Shown in pieces: positions 25,891 to 33,730 of a stretch of 64,000 nt of DNA (the first letter of the stretch is position 1; every line of letters begins with the position of its first letter). Both the position numbers and the translations under genes were made by a program. A model generated the notes under the pieces. That model was not told the origin of the DNA. It searched no databases and saw only the letters and a program-made list of their open reading frames with translations. Source of the stretch: Prosthecodimorpha staleyi (GTDB lineage: Bacteria > Pseudomonadota > Alphaproteobacteria > Rhizobiales > Ancalomicrobiaceae); contig NZ_JAHHZF010000004.1 in assembly GCF_018729455.1 (NCBI RefSeq), positions 124,001 to 188,000 on the forward strand. The letters run 5' to 3'.

Positions 25891-26133
25891 CGAGCGTCGG
25901 TCCTCGTGAGACGTGGCGGCATCGGGCGACACGGCGCCGGAAGCCCAGGATCGGCTGCCGGTTCGGCGGCGACCTTCGGCGGATGGCAAGCGGCCCCCAA
26001 CGCTCTATATGATGGGAACCGACCCCGTCCACCGCAAGCGGCGCGGCCGGGACTTGCCCGGGCCGCCTGCCGAAGCCGACACGCCCGATCCGTCCTCCGC
26101 TCCCCAGACGCCCGACCGTCCGATAGGTTCCCG

Positions 26134-26364
26134 ATGCCCGACCCGACCGCCCCCATCGCTGAGCCCGCCGCCGCCGCGCCGCGGGCCCGCTTCGAAGACC
26201 TGCCGCCGGCGGCCCAGCGTGCGCTGCTCGAAGCCGAGGAGCGTCGGCGCGCCGCTGCGGCGGAAGCGGCCGATCCCGGCCCACGTGAGCTGAACGGCCG
26301 CAAGGGCCCGGAACCGGTCCGCTACGGCGACTGGGAGAAGAAGGGCATCGCGGTCGATTTCTGA
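26134..26364 (+). CDS. DUF1674 protein (succinate dehydrogenase assembly factor 4-like)
   Basis: A 76-aa protein with the diagnostic C-terminal block ELNGRKGPEPVRYGDWEKKGIAVDF. Mitochondrial homologues (SDHAF4) help mature the flavoprotein subunit of succinate dehydrogenase; bacterial ones are presumed similar. The N-terminal half is Ala/Pro-rich and poorly conserved, so the ATG at 26134 is the best guess. It is divergent from htpX, as is usual in alphaproteobacteria. Confidence 0.88.
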   Translation: MPDPTAPIAEPAAAAPRARFEDLPPAAQRALLEAEERRRAAAAEAADPGPRELNGRKGPEPVRYGDWEKKGIAVDF

Positions 26365-26489
26365 CCGACAGAGCGATCCGCCCCCGGCCGGCGCGAGGCG
26401 TGGCGTGCGGGAGCCGCGATCGGAACCCGTGTGCTCGGAACCCGTAGGATCGGGAACCGGGCGCCGCTAGCGGCCGGCGTCGACCCGTG

Positions 26490-27218
26490 TCAGTCGAAAA
26501 TTTCCTGCCCGTGCGCCGCCACATAGGCGGCCAGCCCGAGCGTATGCTCGCGCGACAGGCGCTCGGCGAGGTCCGGATCGCGCTTCTCCAGCGCCTCGAT
26601 GATGCCGAGATGATCCTGCATCGACCGGCCGATGCGGTCGTCGCGGCCAATGGTCAACTGGCGGATGCCGCGAACATGCAGCAGCAGATTGTCGGTCATC
26701 TCGCCGAGCAGCTTCGAGCCGGAGATGCGGATGATCGTCTGATGGAAGACGATGTTGGCACTCGAATAGTCGCCGAGATGTTCGGACGGCTTGTGGCTGT
26801 CGTCGAAACCCTCGAACAGCTTGCGCAGACCCTTCAGCTCGTCGTCGGTGGCGTTGACGACGGCCAGTCGCGCCGCCATGCTTTCCAGCGCCGCCCAGGC
26901 CTGGATCATCTCGACCACTTCGCGCTGGGTCTTGCGCAGCACCATGATGCCCCGGCGCGGAAGCGACTTGACGAAGCCCTCCTGCTCCAGCATCGCGACC
27001 GCCTCGCGCACCGGCGTTCGGCTGACGCCGAGCCGCTCGGACAGCTGCCGCTCGTCGATCCATTTCGGTTCGGGCGACGAATAGATGTCCATGTTGGCGA
27101 TGGCCTGCTTCAGCGCCACATAGACCTTGGTCTTGTAGGTCTGCTCCGGAGCGAAGCGTTCGATGACGAGATCGGGGGCCGGGGTCTCGGGGGCTGGCCA
27201 GCGCACGGGCGATTTCAC
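26490..27218 (-). CDS. GntR-family (FCD domain) regulator, candidate controller of the C1/oxalate regulon
   Basis: A 242-aa GntR/FCD regulator. The winged helix covers about residues 28-95 (RQLSERLGVSRTPVREAVAMLEQEGFVKSLPRRGIMV). The FCD part contains IVFHQTIIRISGSKLL and QDHLGIIEALEKRD with the expected histidines. The GTG at 27218 has GAGGA 7 bases upstream and is preferred to longer starts. It lies downstream of ppc on the same strand, 373 bases away. It is the nearest GntR gene to the six TGGYAT-N5-ATRYCA sites, so I infer it binds them; the sequence alone does not prove this. Confidence 0.87.
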   Translation of the reverse strand: MKSPVRWPAPETPAPDLVIERFAPEQTYKTKVYVALKQAIANMDIYSSPEPKWIDERQLSERLGVSRTPVREAVAMLEQEGFVKSLPRRGIMVLRKTQREVVEMIQAWAALESMAARLAVVNATDDELKGLRKLFEGFDDSHKPSEHLGDYSSANIVFHQTIIRISGSKLLGEMTDNLLLHVRGIRQLTIGRDDRIGRSMQDHLGIIEALEKRDPDLAERLSREHTLGLAAYVAAHGQEIFD

Positions 27219-27591
27219 GGGCGTTTCCTCAAAAGCCTGGAGCACCCGGCATCCGATCGGACACGACAAAGGCGCTCCGCCTTCATTCTTTTATGCTCGC
27301 CGGCGAGCGGGCGACGGCACCCGCCGACAGGTTTCACCACGAACCCAATTCTGGCACGGGCGCCGGCCCGGTGTCAGATCGTAGTGACCACGCACCCCGG
27401 ATGCCGACGTTGCGCCATCGGGGTCGATCGGAACCCGTCCCGCGGAGCAATCCGCCGGACGGCACAATGGCCGGAGGCGCCGGGCATGGCAGCTCCTGGC
27501 ATCCCAGATTCAAACGTAACCGAAGGCGGCCGCCCTGTCGAGCGGACGCCGCGCCTTGCCGCCGGGATCCTTGGTCGCGGGGCGGCTCGGT
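27219..27591. other. Intergenic region between ppc and the GntR gene
   Basis: These 373 bases should hold the promoter of the GntR gene. A partial match to the regulon operator occurs at 27495-27509 (CTGGCATCCCAGATT); its right half resembles the sites at 35987 and 38270, but the left arm is missing, so it is a weak autoregulation candidate. No gene was seen. Confidence 0.4.
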
Positions 27592-30453
27592 TCAGCCATG
27601 GGCACCGAATTCGAGCGCGATCGCGGTACCGATCGACAGGATGACCTTATAGACGGCCTCCATCGGGTCGATCATGCCCTCGGTGATGTCGGCATAGTGC
27701 GAGACGCGATCCTCCGGATAGGTGCGCGGCTCGTCGAGGGGGTAGCTGCCGATATCGGTCGCGTTGACCGGATAGGTATCGCGCAGCATGGCGATCGCCT
27801 CCGGGATGCGCAGGCTGAAGACCAGCTCCATGATGTCCTCGCGGCTGACATCGTTGCGCGTCGAGAAGCGCGGCACGCGGGCGGCCATCAGGAACAGGTG
27901 CTGCAGCAGGGCCAGCCGCAGGGCCTGCAGGAGCGCGATCCGGTCGCGCTCGTCGACCGCCTGGTCGTCGACCTTCAGCCCGACCATGGCGAAGAGCCGG
28001 TGCAGATGGATCGCGTCGAGCCGCATCGAGACGGCGAGCGCGTTGAGCGCCACCTCGCGATCGTCATTCTGCAGCAGCTGGGCGATGTACAGGCAGGGCT
28101 CCGCCAGATGCTGCTCGGCCTCCGGATAGGGGCGCGAGGACCAGAAGGCCGGGTCGTAGAGATTGGCGAAGGCGGACAGGCACTTGATCGAGGCCAGGCG
28201 CTTCACGTGGACGACCAGCCCGGTCAGCCGGCGCAGCCGGTCGGAGGATGCGTAGGTCTCGGCGAAGCGGTCCTCGTCGCCCTTCACGGCGGTGCCGAAG
28301 CCGGCGACCACATTCACCGGATAGCCGAGCTGCTGCAGCATCGCATTGTGCGGGATGGCGCGGATGCGCCGGATCTGGTGCACCTCACCGCCGGAAACGT
28401 CGAACTGGCGGCGCGACTTGCGCGAGCCGGTCTCGTTCAGGAGCCCCTGCGCGAAGGACCCGAGCGCCCGGTGATAGGAGCGATCCTCCAGCATGGTGTC
28501 GTGGTAGGCGGCGAGCCGGCGGAAGAAGTCGAGCGAGAAGTTGGTGTGGGCGTAGAGCAGGTCCTTGTCGGCCCGGTCGACCCAGTAGGCGTCGGCCTCG
28601 ACCAGACGCGTGATCGTCGCCAGCGACAGTTCCGGCGTCTGGAAATGGGTGTAGCCGTCACCACCCTGGAACGAGACCTCGTGGTAGAGCCTGAGGCCGC
28701 GGTCGGCGAACTGGCGCCGGGCCCAGGGGCTCATGACATAATAGGCGCGGTCCTCGAAACCGGCCGGATGGGCGCCGCGGCCGGCGCTCTCGCCGTGGGT
28801 GTCGAAGACCAGAACCTCGACATCCTGCAGCCCGTGCCGCTCGACCGCGCGCGCCAGATGGCCGTGCACCCGCTCGATGGCCAGGACGGCGGTGATCTGG
28901 CCCATGAAGCGGCCGGCATCCGAGAAGCCGGTCTGGATCGCCAGCCGGCCGCGCCGGCGCACCTGCTCGCGATACTGCTCGTTCTCGAACATCACGTCGA
29001 AGAAACGCGCCGCGCCCTCGAGCGCCTTCGGGGTCTCGAACAGCGGCGACACGTCGAGCTTGTCGGCGATGTTGAACAGCCGGGCGAAATAGGAGGCGCA
29101 CAGCACGGTCGCCGGCGTCTCGCATTCGGCGATCAGGAAGCGGACCGTGGAATCCGCGTCGATATGCTTGAGGATCTGCGCGGCAAGCAGGAACTGCCGC
29201 ATCGCCGTCTTGGTCTCGATGTCGATCGAGCCGAAATTGATCGCCAGCGGCTTGGAATCGCGCATCAGCGCGCCGAGCCGTTCGATCATCGAGCGGCCAT
29301 TGAAATGGTCGTCCGAGTCGAGATGCAGATGGTGGCGCAGCGCATTGTGCAGCTGGGTGGCGTTGATGCGCAGATGCACCTCGCCGACGCCGAAGGAGAG
29401 CGATTCCATCTCGCTGAGGAGCGCCACCAGCCGCACCGCGGTGGCGTCGGAGGCGCGGTCGGCGATGCGCTGCAGGTCCTTCACGAAGGGGGCGATCCGG
29501 ACCGCCTTGTTGGGGTGGTCGCCGGTCATGCTGTTGGCCGCCGCCGCGACGGCGGCCGGGTCGAGCTTGTCGACCGAGAAGCCGGCCAGCGCCCGTTCGG
29601 TCGCCGCCCGCGTCCAGGACAGGCGCGAGGCGAGCGCCTCCAGGTCGTCGGCGACCTGCGGCTCGTCCTGGCTCAGCTCGGCGATGCGGATCAGTTCCTG
29701 CTCGTAGCGGCCGATCTGGCGGATCTTCTCGATCAGCCGGAAGCGGAAGGAATCGACCCAGCGGATGTCGGTGCGGCCGTCGAGATCGTAGCCGACCCAG
29801 GTGCCGAGACCGACATAGCCGATCCGGGCGTGGCGCCAGTCGGCATAGCCGCGCTCGCGCAAAAGCTCGATCGAGGCGCCGGCGAATTCGTTGAGCGCGG
29901 TCTTGGCCCGGTCGAGCGCCGCCATCGCGGCCTCGTGCTCGTCGGTCAGCGTGATGCGCTTGTCCGGGCCGATCAGGCCGGCCGGCACGGTTTCCGCCGC
30001 GCCCGAGGCGATCGACGCCAGGGTCTTGCGCAGCGGCGTCGACAGAAGAAAGGTCGGATGCGCCGTGAAGACGATGCCGAGGGTGCGGCGCGCCAGCCGG
30101 TTGAGCGCCTCCGGGGTGACCGGCCCGTCGCCGATCAGGCGCAGGATCGCGGCCTTCAGGCGCCGGCGGTTCTCGGTGAGATCGACCGGTCCGACATGGG
30201 CGGCGAGGCGCTCGGCCCGGGCGGTCAGGCTTTCCCGGCACAGATCGTCGGCCAGGGCGAACAGGTCCCGGCGGCTGATATCGCCGGATTCGAGCTGGCG
30301 CGACAGTTCGAAGGCGAGCTGGCTGACCGGATTGTACTTGGGCTCGTTGCGCACGCGCGAGCGGCATTCCTCAAGCCGCCTGCGGCAGAATTCCACCAGG
30401 CTCGGAGCGGAGGTGGCGCCGATTTCGGCGGTCTTCCCGAGGGGCCGATTCAT
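27592..30453 (-). CDS. ppc: Phosphoenolpyruvate carboxylase, divergent type
   Basis: PEP carboxylase converts PEP and bicarbonate to oxaloacetate, replenishing C4 acids. The 953-aa product contains IVFTAHPTFLLSTPLRKTL (catalytic histidine region; most PEPCs have TAHPTE), YVGLGTWVGYDLDGRTDI, the VLVFDTHGESAGRGAHP region and a GSRKSRR segment in place of GSRPAKR. It ends LEFGAHG, whereas most PEPCs end in NTG. The ATG at 30453 follows GGAGGA and is preferred to 30465. It is third after the CoA ligase pair, like mtkA-mtkB-ppc of serine-cycle methylotrophs. Confidence 0.9.
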   Translation of the reverse strand: MNRPLGKTAEIGATSAPSLVEFCRRRLEECRSRVRNEPKYNPVSQLAFELSRQLESGDISRRDLFALADDLCRESLTARAERLAAHVGPVDLTENRRRLKAAILRLIGDGPVTPEALNRLARRTLGIVFTAHPTFLLSTPLRKTLASIASGAAETVPAGLIGPDKRITLTDEHEAAMAALDRAKTALNEFAGASIELLRERGYADWRHARIGYVGLGTWVGYDLDGRTDIRWVDSFRFRLIEKIRQIGRYEQELIRIAELSQDEPQVADDLEALASRLSWTRAATERALAGFSVDKLDPAAVAAAANSMTGDHPNKAVRIAPFVKDLQRIADRASDATAVRLVALLSEMESLSFGVGEVHLRINATQLHNALRHHLHLDSDDHFNGRSMIERLGALMRDSKPLAINFGSIDIETKTAMRQFLLAAQILKHIDADSTVRFLIAECETPATVLCASYFARLFNIADKLDVSPLFETPKALEGAARFFDVMFENEQYREQVRRRGRLAIQTGFSDAGRFMGQITAVLAIERVHGHLARAVERHGLQDVEVLVFDTHGESAGRGAHPAGFEDRAYYVMSPWARRQFADRGLRLYHEVSFQGGDGYTHFQTPELSLATITRLVEADAYWVDRADKDLLYAHTNFSLDFFRRLAAYHDTMLEDRSYHRALGSFAQGLLNETGSRKSRRQFDVSGGEVHQIRRIRAIPHNAMLQQLGYPVNVVAGFGTAVKGDEDRFAETYASSDRLRRLTGLVVHVKRLASIKCLSAFANLYDPAFWSSRPYPEAEQHLAEPCLYIAQLLQNDDREVALNALAVSMRLDAIHLHRLFAMVGLKVDDQAVDERDRIALLQALRLALLQHLFLMAARVPRFSTRNDVSREDIMELVFSLRIPEAIAMLRDTYPVNATDIGSYPLDEPRTYPEDRVSHYADITEGMIDPMEAVYKVILSIGTAIALEFGAHG

Positions 30454-30668
30454 GTCGTCCTCCATCCATGAGGCGAGGCGCCGGCCCCGCGCATCCCGTA
30501 TCCGTCAAAGGTGGTACCGGGAAGCCGAGGTGCCGTCATCATGCATTGTTGCAAGATCTGCCTAAATTGGGTGCGTCATGTTGAATGGGCACCAGAAGGA
30601 ATGCCGTCCCCCGTTTCAAGTCATGGCGGCCGGGGCGCGACCGAAATCGGCGCCCCGGACCGGTTTCG

Positions 30669-31571
30669 TCACGAAGCCTTCCTGGCACCTTCGGCCAGAA
30701 GCTCGACCAGCGTCCGGCCGAGCCGCGCCGGCGACGGCGAGACGCGGATGCCGGCCTCTTCCATGGCGGCGATCTTGTCTTCCGCGCCGCCCTTGCCGCC
30801 GGCGATGATCGCGCCGGCATGGCCCATGCGGCGGCCCGGAGGCGCGGTGCGGCCGGCGATGAAGCCGACCGTCGGCTTCCAGCGGCCGCGGCGCGCCTCG
30901 TCCTTCAGGAACTGGGCCGCGTCCTCTTCGGCGGAGCCGCCGATCTCGCCGATCATGATGATCGACTCGGTCTTCGGATCGGCCAGGAACAGTTCGAGCA
31001 CGTCGATGAATTCCGTCCCCTTGACCGGATCGCCGCCGATGCCGACCGCGGTCGTCTGGCCGAGCCCCTCGCGGGTGGTCTGGAACACCGCCTCGTAGGT
31101 CAGCGTGCCGGAGCGCGACACGATGCCGACCGAGCCGCGCTTGAAGATGTTGCCCGGCATGATGCCGATCTTGCATTCGCCGGCGGTCATCACACCCGGG
31201 CAGTTCGGCCCGACCAGGCGCGATTTGGAGCCGGTCAGCGCGCGCTTGACCTTGACCATGTCGAGCACCGGGATGCCCTCGGTGATGCAGACGATCAGCT
31301 CGATCTCGGCGTCGATCGCCTCGCAGATGGCGTCGGCGGCGCCGGGCGGCGGCACGTAGATGACGCTGGCATCGGCCCCGGTCCGGGCCTTGGCCTCGGC
31401 GACGGTGTCGAAGACCGGCAGGCCGAGATGGGTCGAGCCGCCCTTGCCGGGCGAGGTGCCTCCGACCAGACGGGTGCCGTAGGCGAGCGCCTGTTCGGAA
31501 TGGAAGGTGCCGGTCTTGCCGGTGAAGCCCTGGGTGATGACCCGGGTCTCGGAATGGATCAGGACGGACAT
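30669..31571 (-). CDS. Succinate/malate-CoA ligase alpha subunit (SucD type)
   Basis: The alpha subunit holds the CoA-binding domain and the phosphohistidine of an ADP-forming ligase. The 300-aa product shows [56 protein letters not shown] and the active-site His in [13 protein letters not shown]. It overlaps the beta subunit by one base (31571). By sequence it is closer to TCA-cycle SucD than to the Methylobacterium malate thiokinase MtkB I remember. The gene order with ppc suggests malate-CoA ligase activity, so the symbol is left blank. Confidence 0.88.
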   Translation of the reverse strand: MSVLIHSETRVITQGFTGKTGTFHSEQALAYGTRLVGGTSPGKGGSTHLGLPVFDTVAEAKARTGADASVIYVPPPGAADAICEAIDAEIELIVCITEGIPVLDMVKVKRALTGSKSRLVGPNCPGVMTAGECKIGIMPGNIFKRGSVGIVSRSGTLTYEAVFQTTREGLGQTTAVGIGGDPVKGTEFIDVLELFLADPKTESIIMIGEIGGSAEEDAAQFLKDEARRGRWKPTVGFIAGRTAPPGRRMGHAGAIIAGGKGGAEDKIAAMEEAGIRVSPSPARLGRTLVELLAEGARKAS

Positions 31572-32791
31572 CAGTGGGCTCCCTCGGTGGCAACGGCGGC
31601 ACCGCCGACGGCGGCAACGATCTTCTGCGCGGCGTCGTCGAGATCGTCGGCGGGGATCACGTTGAGGCCGGACTCGCGGATGATCGTCTTGCCGAGATCG
31701 ACATTGGTGCCTTCGAGGCGCACCACCAGCGGCACGGCCAGGCCGACATCGCGCACGGCGGCGATCACCCCCTCGGCGATCACGTCGCAGCGCATGATGC
31801 CGCCGAAGATGTTGACCAGGATGCCCTTCACGTTCGGGTCGGCGGTGATGATCTTGAACGCCGCCGTCACCTTCTCCTTGGTCGCGCCGCCGCCCACGTC
31901 GAGAAAGTTGGCCGGCGCGGCGCCGTAGAGCTTGATGATGTCCATGGTCGCCATGGCGAGGCCGGCGCCATTGACCATGCAGCCGATAGTGCCGTCGAGG
32001 GTGATGTAGTTGAGATCGTATTTGGAGGCCTCGATCTCCTTGGCGTCCTCCTCGGTCTCGTCGCGCAGCGCGGCGATGTCGGGATGGCGGTAGATCGCGT
32101 TGCCGTCGAAGGCGATCTTGGCGTCGAGGCAGCGCAGCTGGCCGTCCTTGGTGACGATCAGCGGGTTGATCTCCAGCATGCTCATGTCCTTGGCGACGAA
32201 GGCCGCGTAGAGCTTCGCCACCAGGCGCTCGGCCTGTTTCGCAAGGTCGCCGGAGAGCTTCAGCGCATCGGCGACGCGCCGGCCGTGCTGCGGCAGGATG
32301 CCGGTCGCCGGATCGACCGAGAAGGTCACGATCTTCTCGGGCGTGTCGTGGGCGACATCCTCGATATTCATGCCGCCTTCGGTCGAGACCACGAAGGCGA
32401 CGCGCGCGGTGGCGCGATCGACCAGCATGGAGAGGTAGAACTCCTTCTCGATCGCGGAGCCCTCCTCGATATAGAGCCGGTTGACCTGCTTGCCGGCCGG
32501 GCCGGTCTGCACGGTGACCAGCGTGTTGCCGAGCATCTGGTGCACGTAGGCCTCCGCCTCGGCGGCCGATTTGGCGAGCCGGACGCCGCCCTTCTCGCCT
32601 GCGGCCGCCTCCTTGAAGCTGCCCTTGCCGCGCCCGCCGGCATGGATCTGTGCCTTGACGACCCAGATCGGCCCGCCGAGCTGCGCCGCGGCCGAACCGG
32701 CCTCCCCGGCTGCGAGCACCGGATAGCCGGTCGGCACCGGCACGCCGAATGCCTTCAGCACCGCCTTGGCCTGGTATTCGTGGATGTTCAT
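31571..32791 (-). CDS. Succinate/malate-CoA ligase beta subunit (SucC type)
   Basis: The ATP-grasp beta subunit, 406 aa. Motifs are [43 protein letters not shown]-like [44 protein letters not shown] and [11 protein letters not shown]. The ATG at 32791 is preceded by GGGAGGA. It heads a minus-strand unit with the alpha subunit and ppc. There is no malate dehydrogenase or oxoglutarate dehydrogenase gene nearby, unlike the common sucCD setting, so a role in making malyl-CoA or succinyl-CoA outside the main TCA operon is possible. Confidence 0.88.
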   Translation of the reverse strand: MNIHEYQAKAVLKAFGVPVPTGYPVLAAGEAGSAAAQLGGPIWVVKAQIHAGGRGKGSFKEAAAGEKGGVRLAKSAAEAEAYVHQMLGNTLVTVQTGPAGKQVNRLYIEEGSAIEKEFYLSMLVDRATARVAFVVSTEGGMNIEDVAHDTPEKIVTFSVDPATGILPQHGRRVADALKLSGDLAKQAERLVAKLYAAFVAKDMSMLEINPLIVTKDGQLRCLDAKIAFDGNAIYRHPDIAALRDETEEDAKEIEASKYDLNYITLDGTIGCMVNGAGLAMATMDIIKLYGAAPANFLDVGGGATKEKVTAAFKIITADPNVKGILVNIFGGIMRCDVIAEGVIAAVRDVGLAVPLVVRLEGTNVDLGKTIIRESGLNVIPADDLDDAAQKIVAAVGGAAVATEGAH

Positions 32792-32933
32792 CGTTGCGAT
32801 CCTCCCCTGCCGGACGCGACGGACCGGCATTATCCTTCGGTCAACCAAGCCGTCACGATGCGCGTGCCGGTGGTCGGATCTTCATCGAAGCTGAAATCCT
32901 CGCGCGTCAGGATGGCGCGGCGACGAGGTTTCG

Positions 32934-33476
32934 ATGGCCCCTTTTCACAAGTTCCTTCTGGCACTCACGGTGGTGGTGAGCGTCGGATTCGTGGTCCAAT
33001 GGAACACGCTCCGGATCTGGACGGCGCGCGGCGGCTGGATCGCGGCCGACGATCTGGTCATCGTCGAGACCGCGTGCCGGGCGGGCCGGCGCTCGACGCA
33101 GAAGCTCGATTGCACGGTCTCGTATCGCCCGGTCGCCGGCGGAGAGATCGAGACCTACCAGATGTATGTGCCGCACGAGGGCGCCCGGCCGCAGCAGATG
33201 TGGCGCTCGCGCGGCGATGCCGGCCTGGTCGCGCCCGATCTCGCGGTGACGTCGCTGCCGACCCGGCTGCCGGTCCTTTATCTCCAGTTTGGACTGAACT
33301 TCGCCCTGATCCTGTTCGGCCTCGGCTGGGCTGCCCTCCGCTACGGCTGGTTCCACTCCGAGACCGAGCCCGCGACCGAAGCCGAGACCTGGCAGCGGAC
33401 GCCCGCCCCTCCGGCGCCGCCGATGACCGGACCTGCAACCCGCGGCTTCGGCCGGCGCGGAGTGACCTCGCCGTGA
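32934..33476 (+). CDS. Small membrane protein of unknown function
   Basis: A 180-aa protein I cannot assign securely; its layout resembles DUF3592-type proteins. It has an N-terminal hydrophobic segment (FLLALTVVVSVGFVVQW), an exported-looking middle with two cysteines (ETACRAGRR, KLDCTVSYRPV), a second hydrophobic segment (LYLQFGLNFALILFGLGWAAL) and a Pro-rich tail. It overlaps the next gene by GTGA, suggesting the two proteins are made together. It is divergent from the CoA ligase operon. Confidence 0.65.
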   Translation: MAPFHKFLLALTVVVSVGFVVQWNTLRIWTARGGWIAADDLVIVETACRAGRRSTQKLDCTVSYRPVAGGEIETYQMYVPHEGARPQQMWRSRGDAGLVAPDLAVTSLPTRLPVLYLQFGLNFALILFGLGWAALRYGWFHSETEPATEAETWQRTPAPPAPPMTGPATRGFGRRGVTSP

Positions 33477-33652
33477 CGCTCTCGACCGATTTCCTGATCT
33501 TTCTGGCGCTTGTCGCCGTGGCCGTCGCGCTCTGGAACGGTGTCGGCACGGGCACGGGCGTTTGGAGCGATGGCTGGGGCGGCGGCAGCGATTGCGGAGA
33601 CGGCGGCGGTGGCGACTGCGGGAGCGGTGACGGCGGCAGTTGCGGCGACTGA
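33473..33652 (+). CDS. Tiny membrane-anchored Gly/Asp/Cys-rich protein
   Basis: A 59-aa protein starting at the GTG that overlaps the upstream stop. It has one N-terminal hydrophobic helix (LIFLALVAVAVALW), then a tail made almost only of Gly, Asp, Ser and Cys, with four cysteines (SDCGDGGGGDCGSGDG and SCGD). Similar tails are seen in small proteins of alphaproteobacteria without known function. Metal binding or disulfide cross-linking are possible. The overlap with the upstream membrane protein gene argues it is real. Confidence 0.6.
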   Translation: MTLSTDFLIFLALVAVAVALWNGVGTGTGVWSDGWGGGSDCGDGGGGDCGSGDGGSCGD

Positions 33653-33730
33653 ACCCGATCCGCCGCTGCCACCTAGTTCCGGCCCGGCGACCGGACGCCG
33701 CTTTCGGAGCGTCCGGCCAACCGTCAGGGC

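Noticed and set aside
26410-26465. Short direct repeats TCGGAACCCGT between the DUF1674 and GntR genes
   Set aside because: Three degenerate 11-12-base copies with irregular spacing; too short and too loose to call a repeat array or CRISPR.
27495-27509. Possible seventh regulon operator upstream of the GntR gene
   Set aside because: Only the right half (CTGGCATCCCAGAT) resembles the sites; the left arm does not match TGGYAT at the required spacing. It is kept as a weak note, not as a feature.
30669-32791. Naming the CoA ligase genes mtkA and mtkB
   Set aside because: Context with ppc supports it, but the proteins read closer to SucC and SucD, so neither symbol set is certain.
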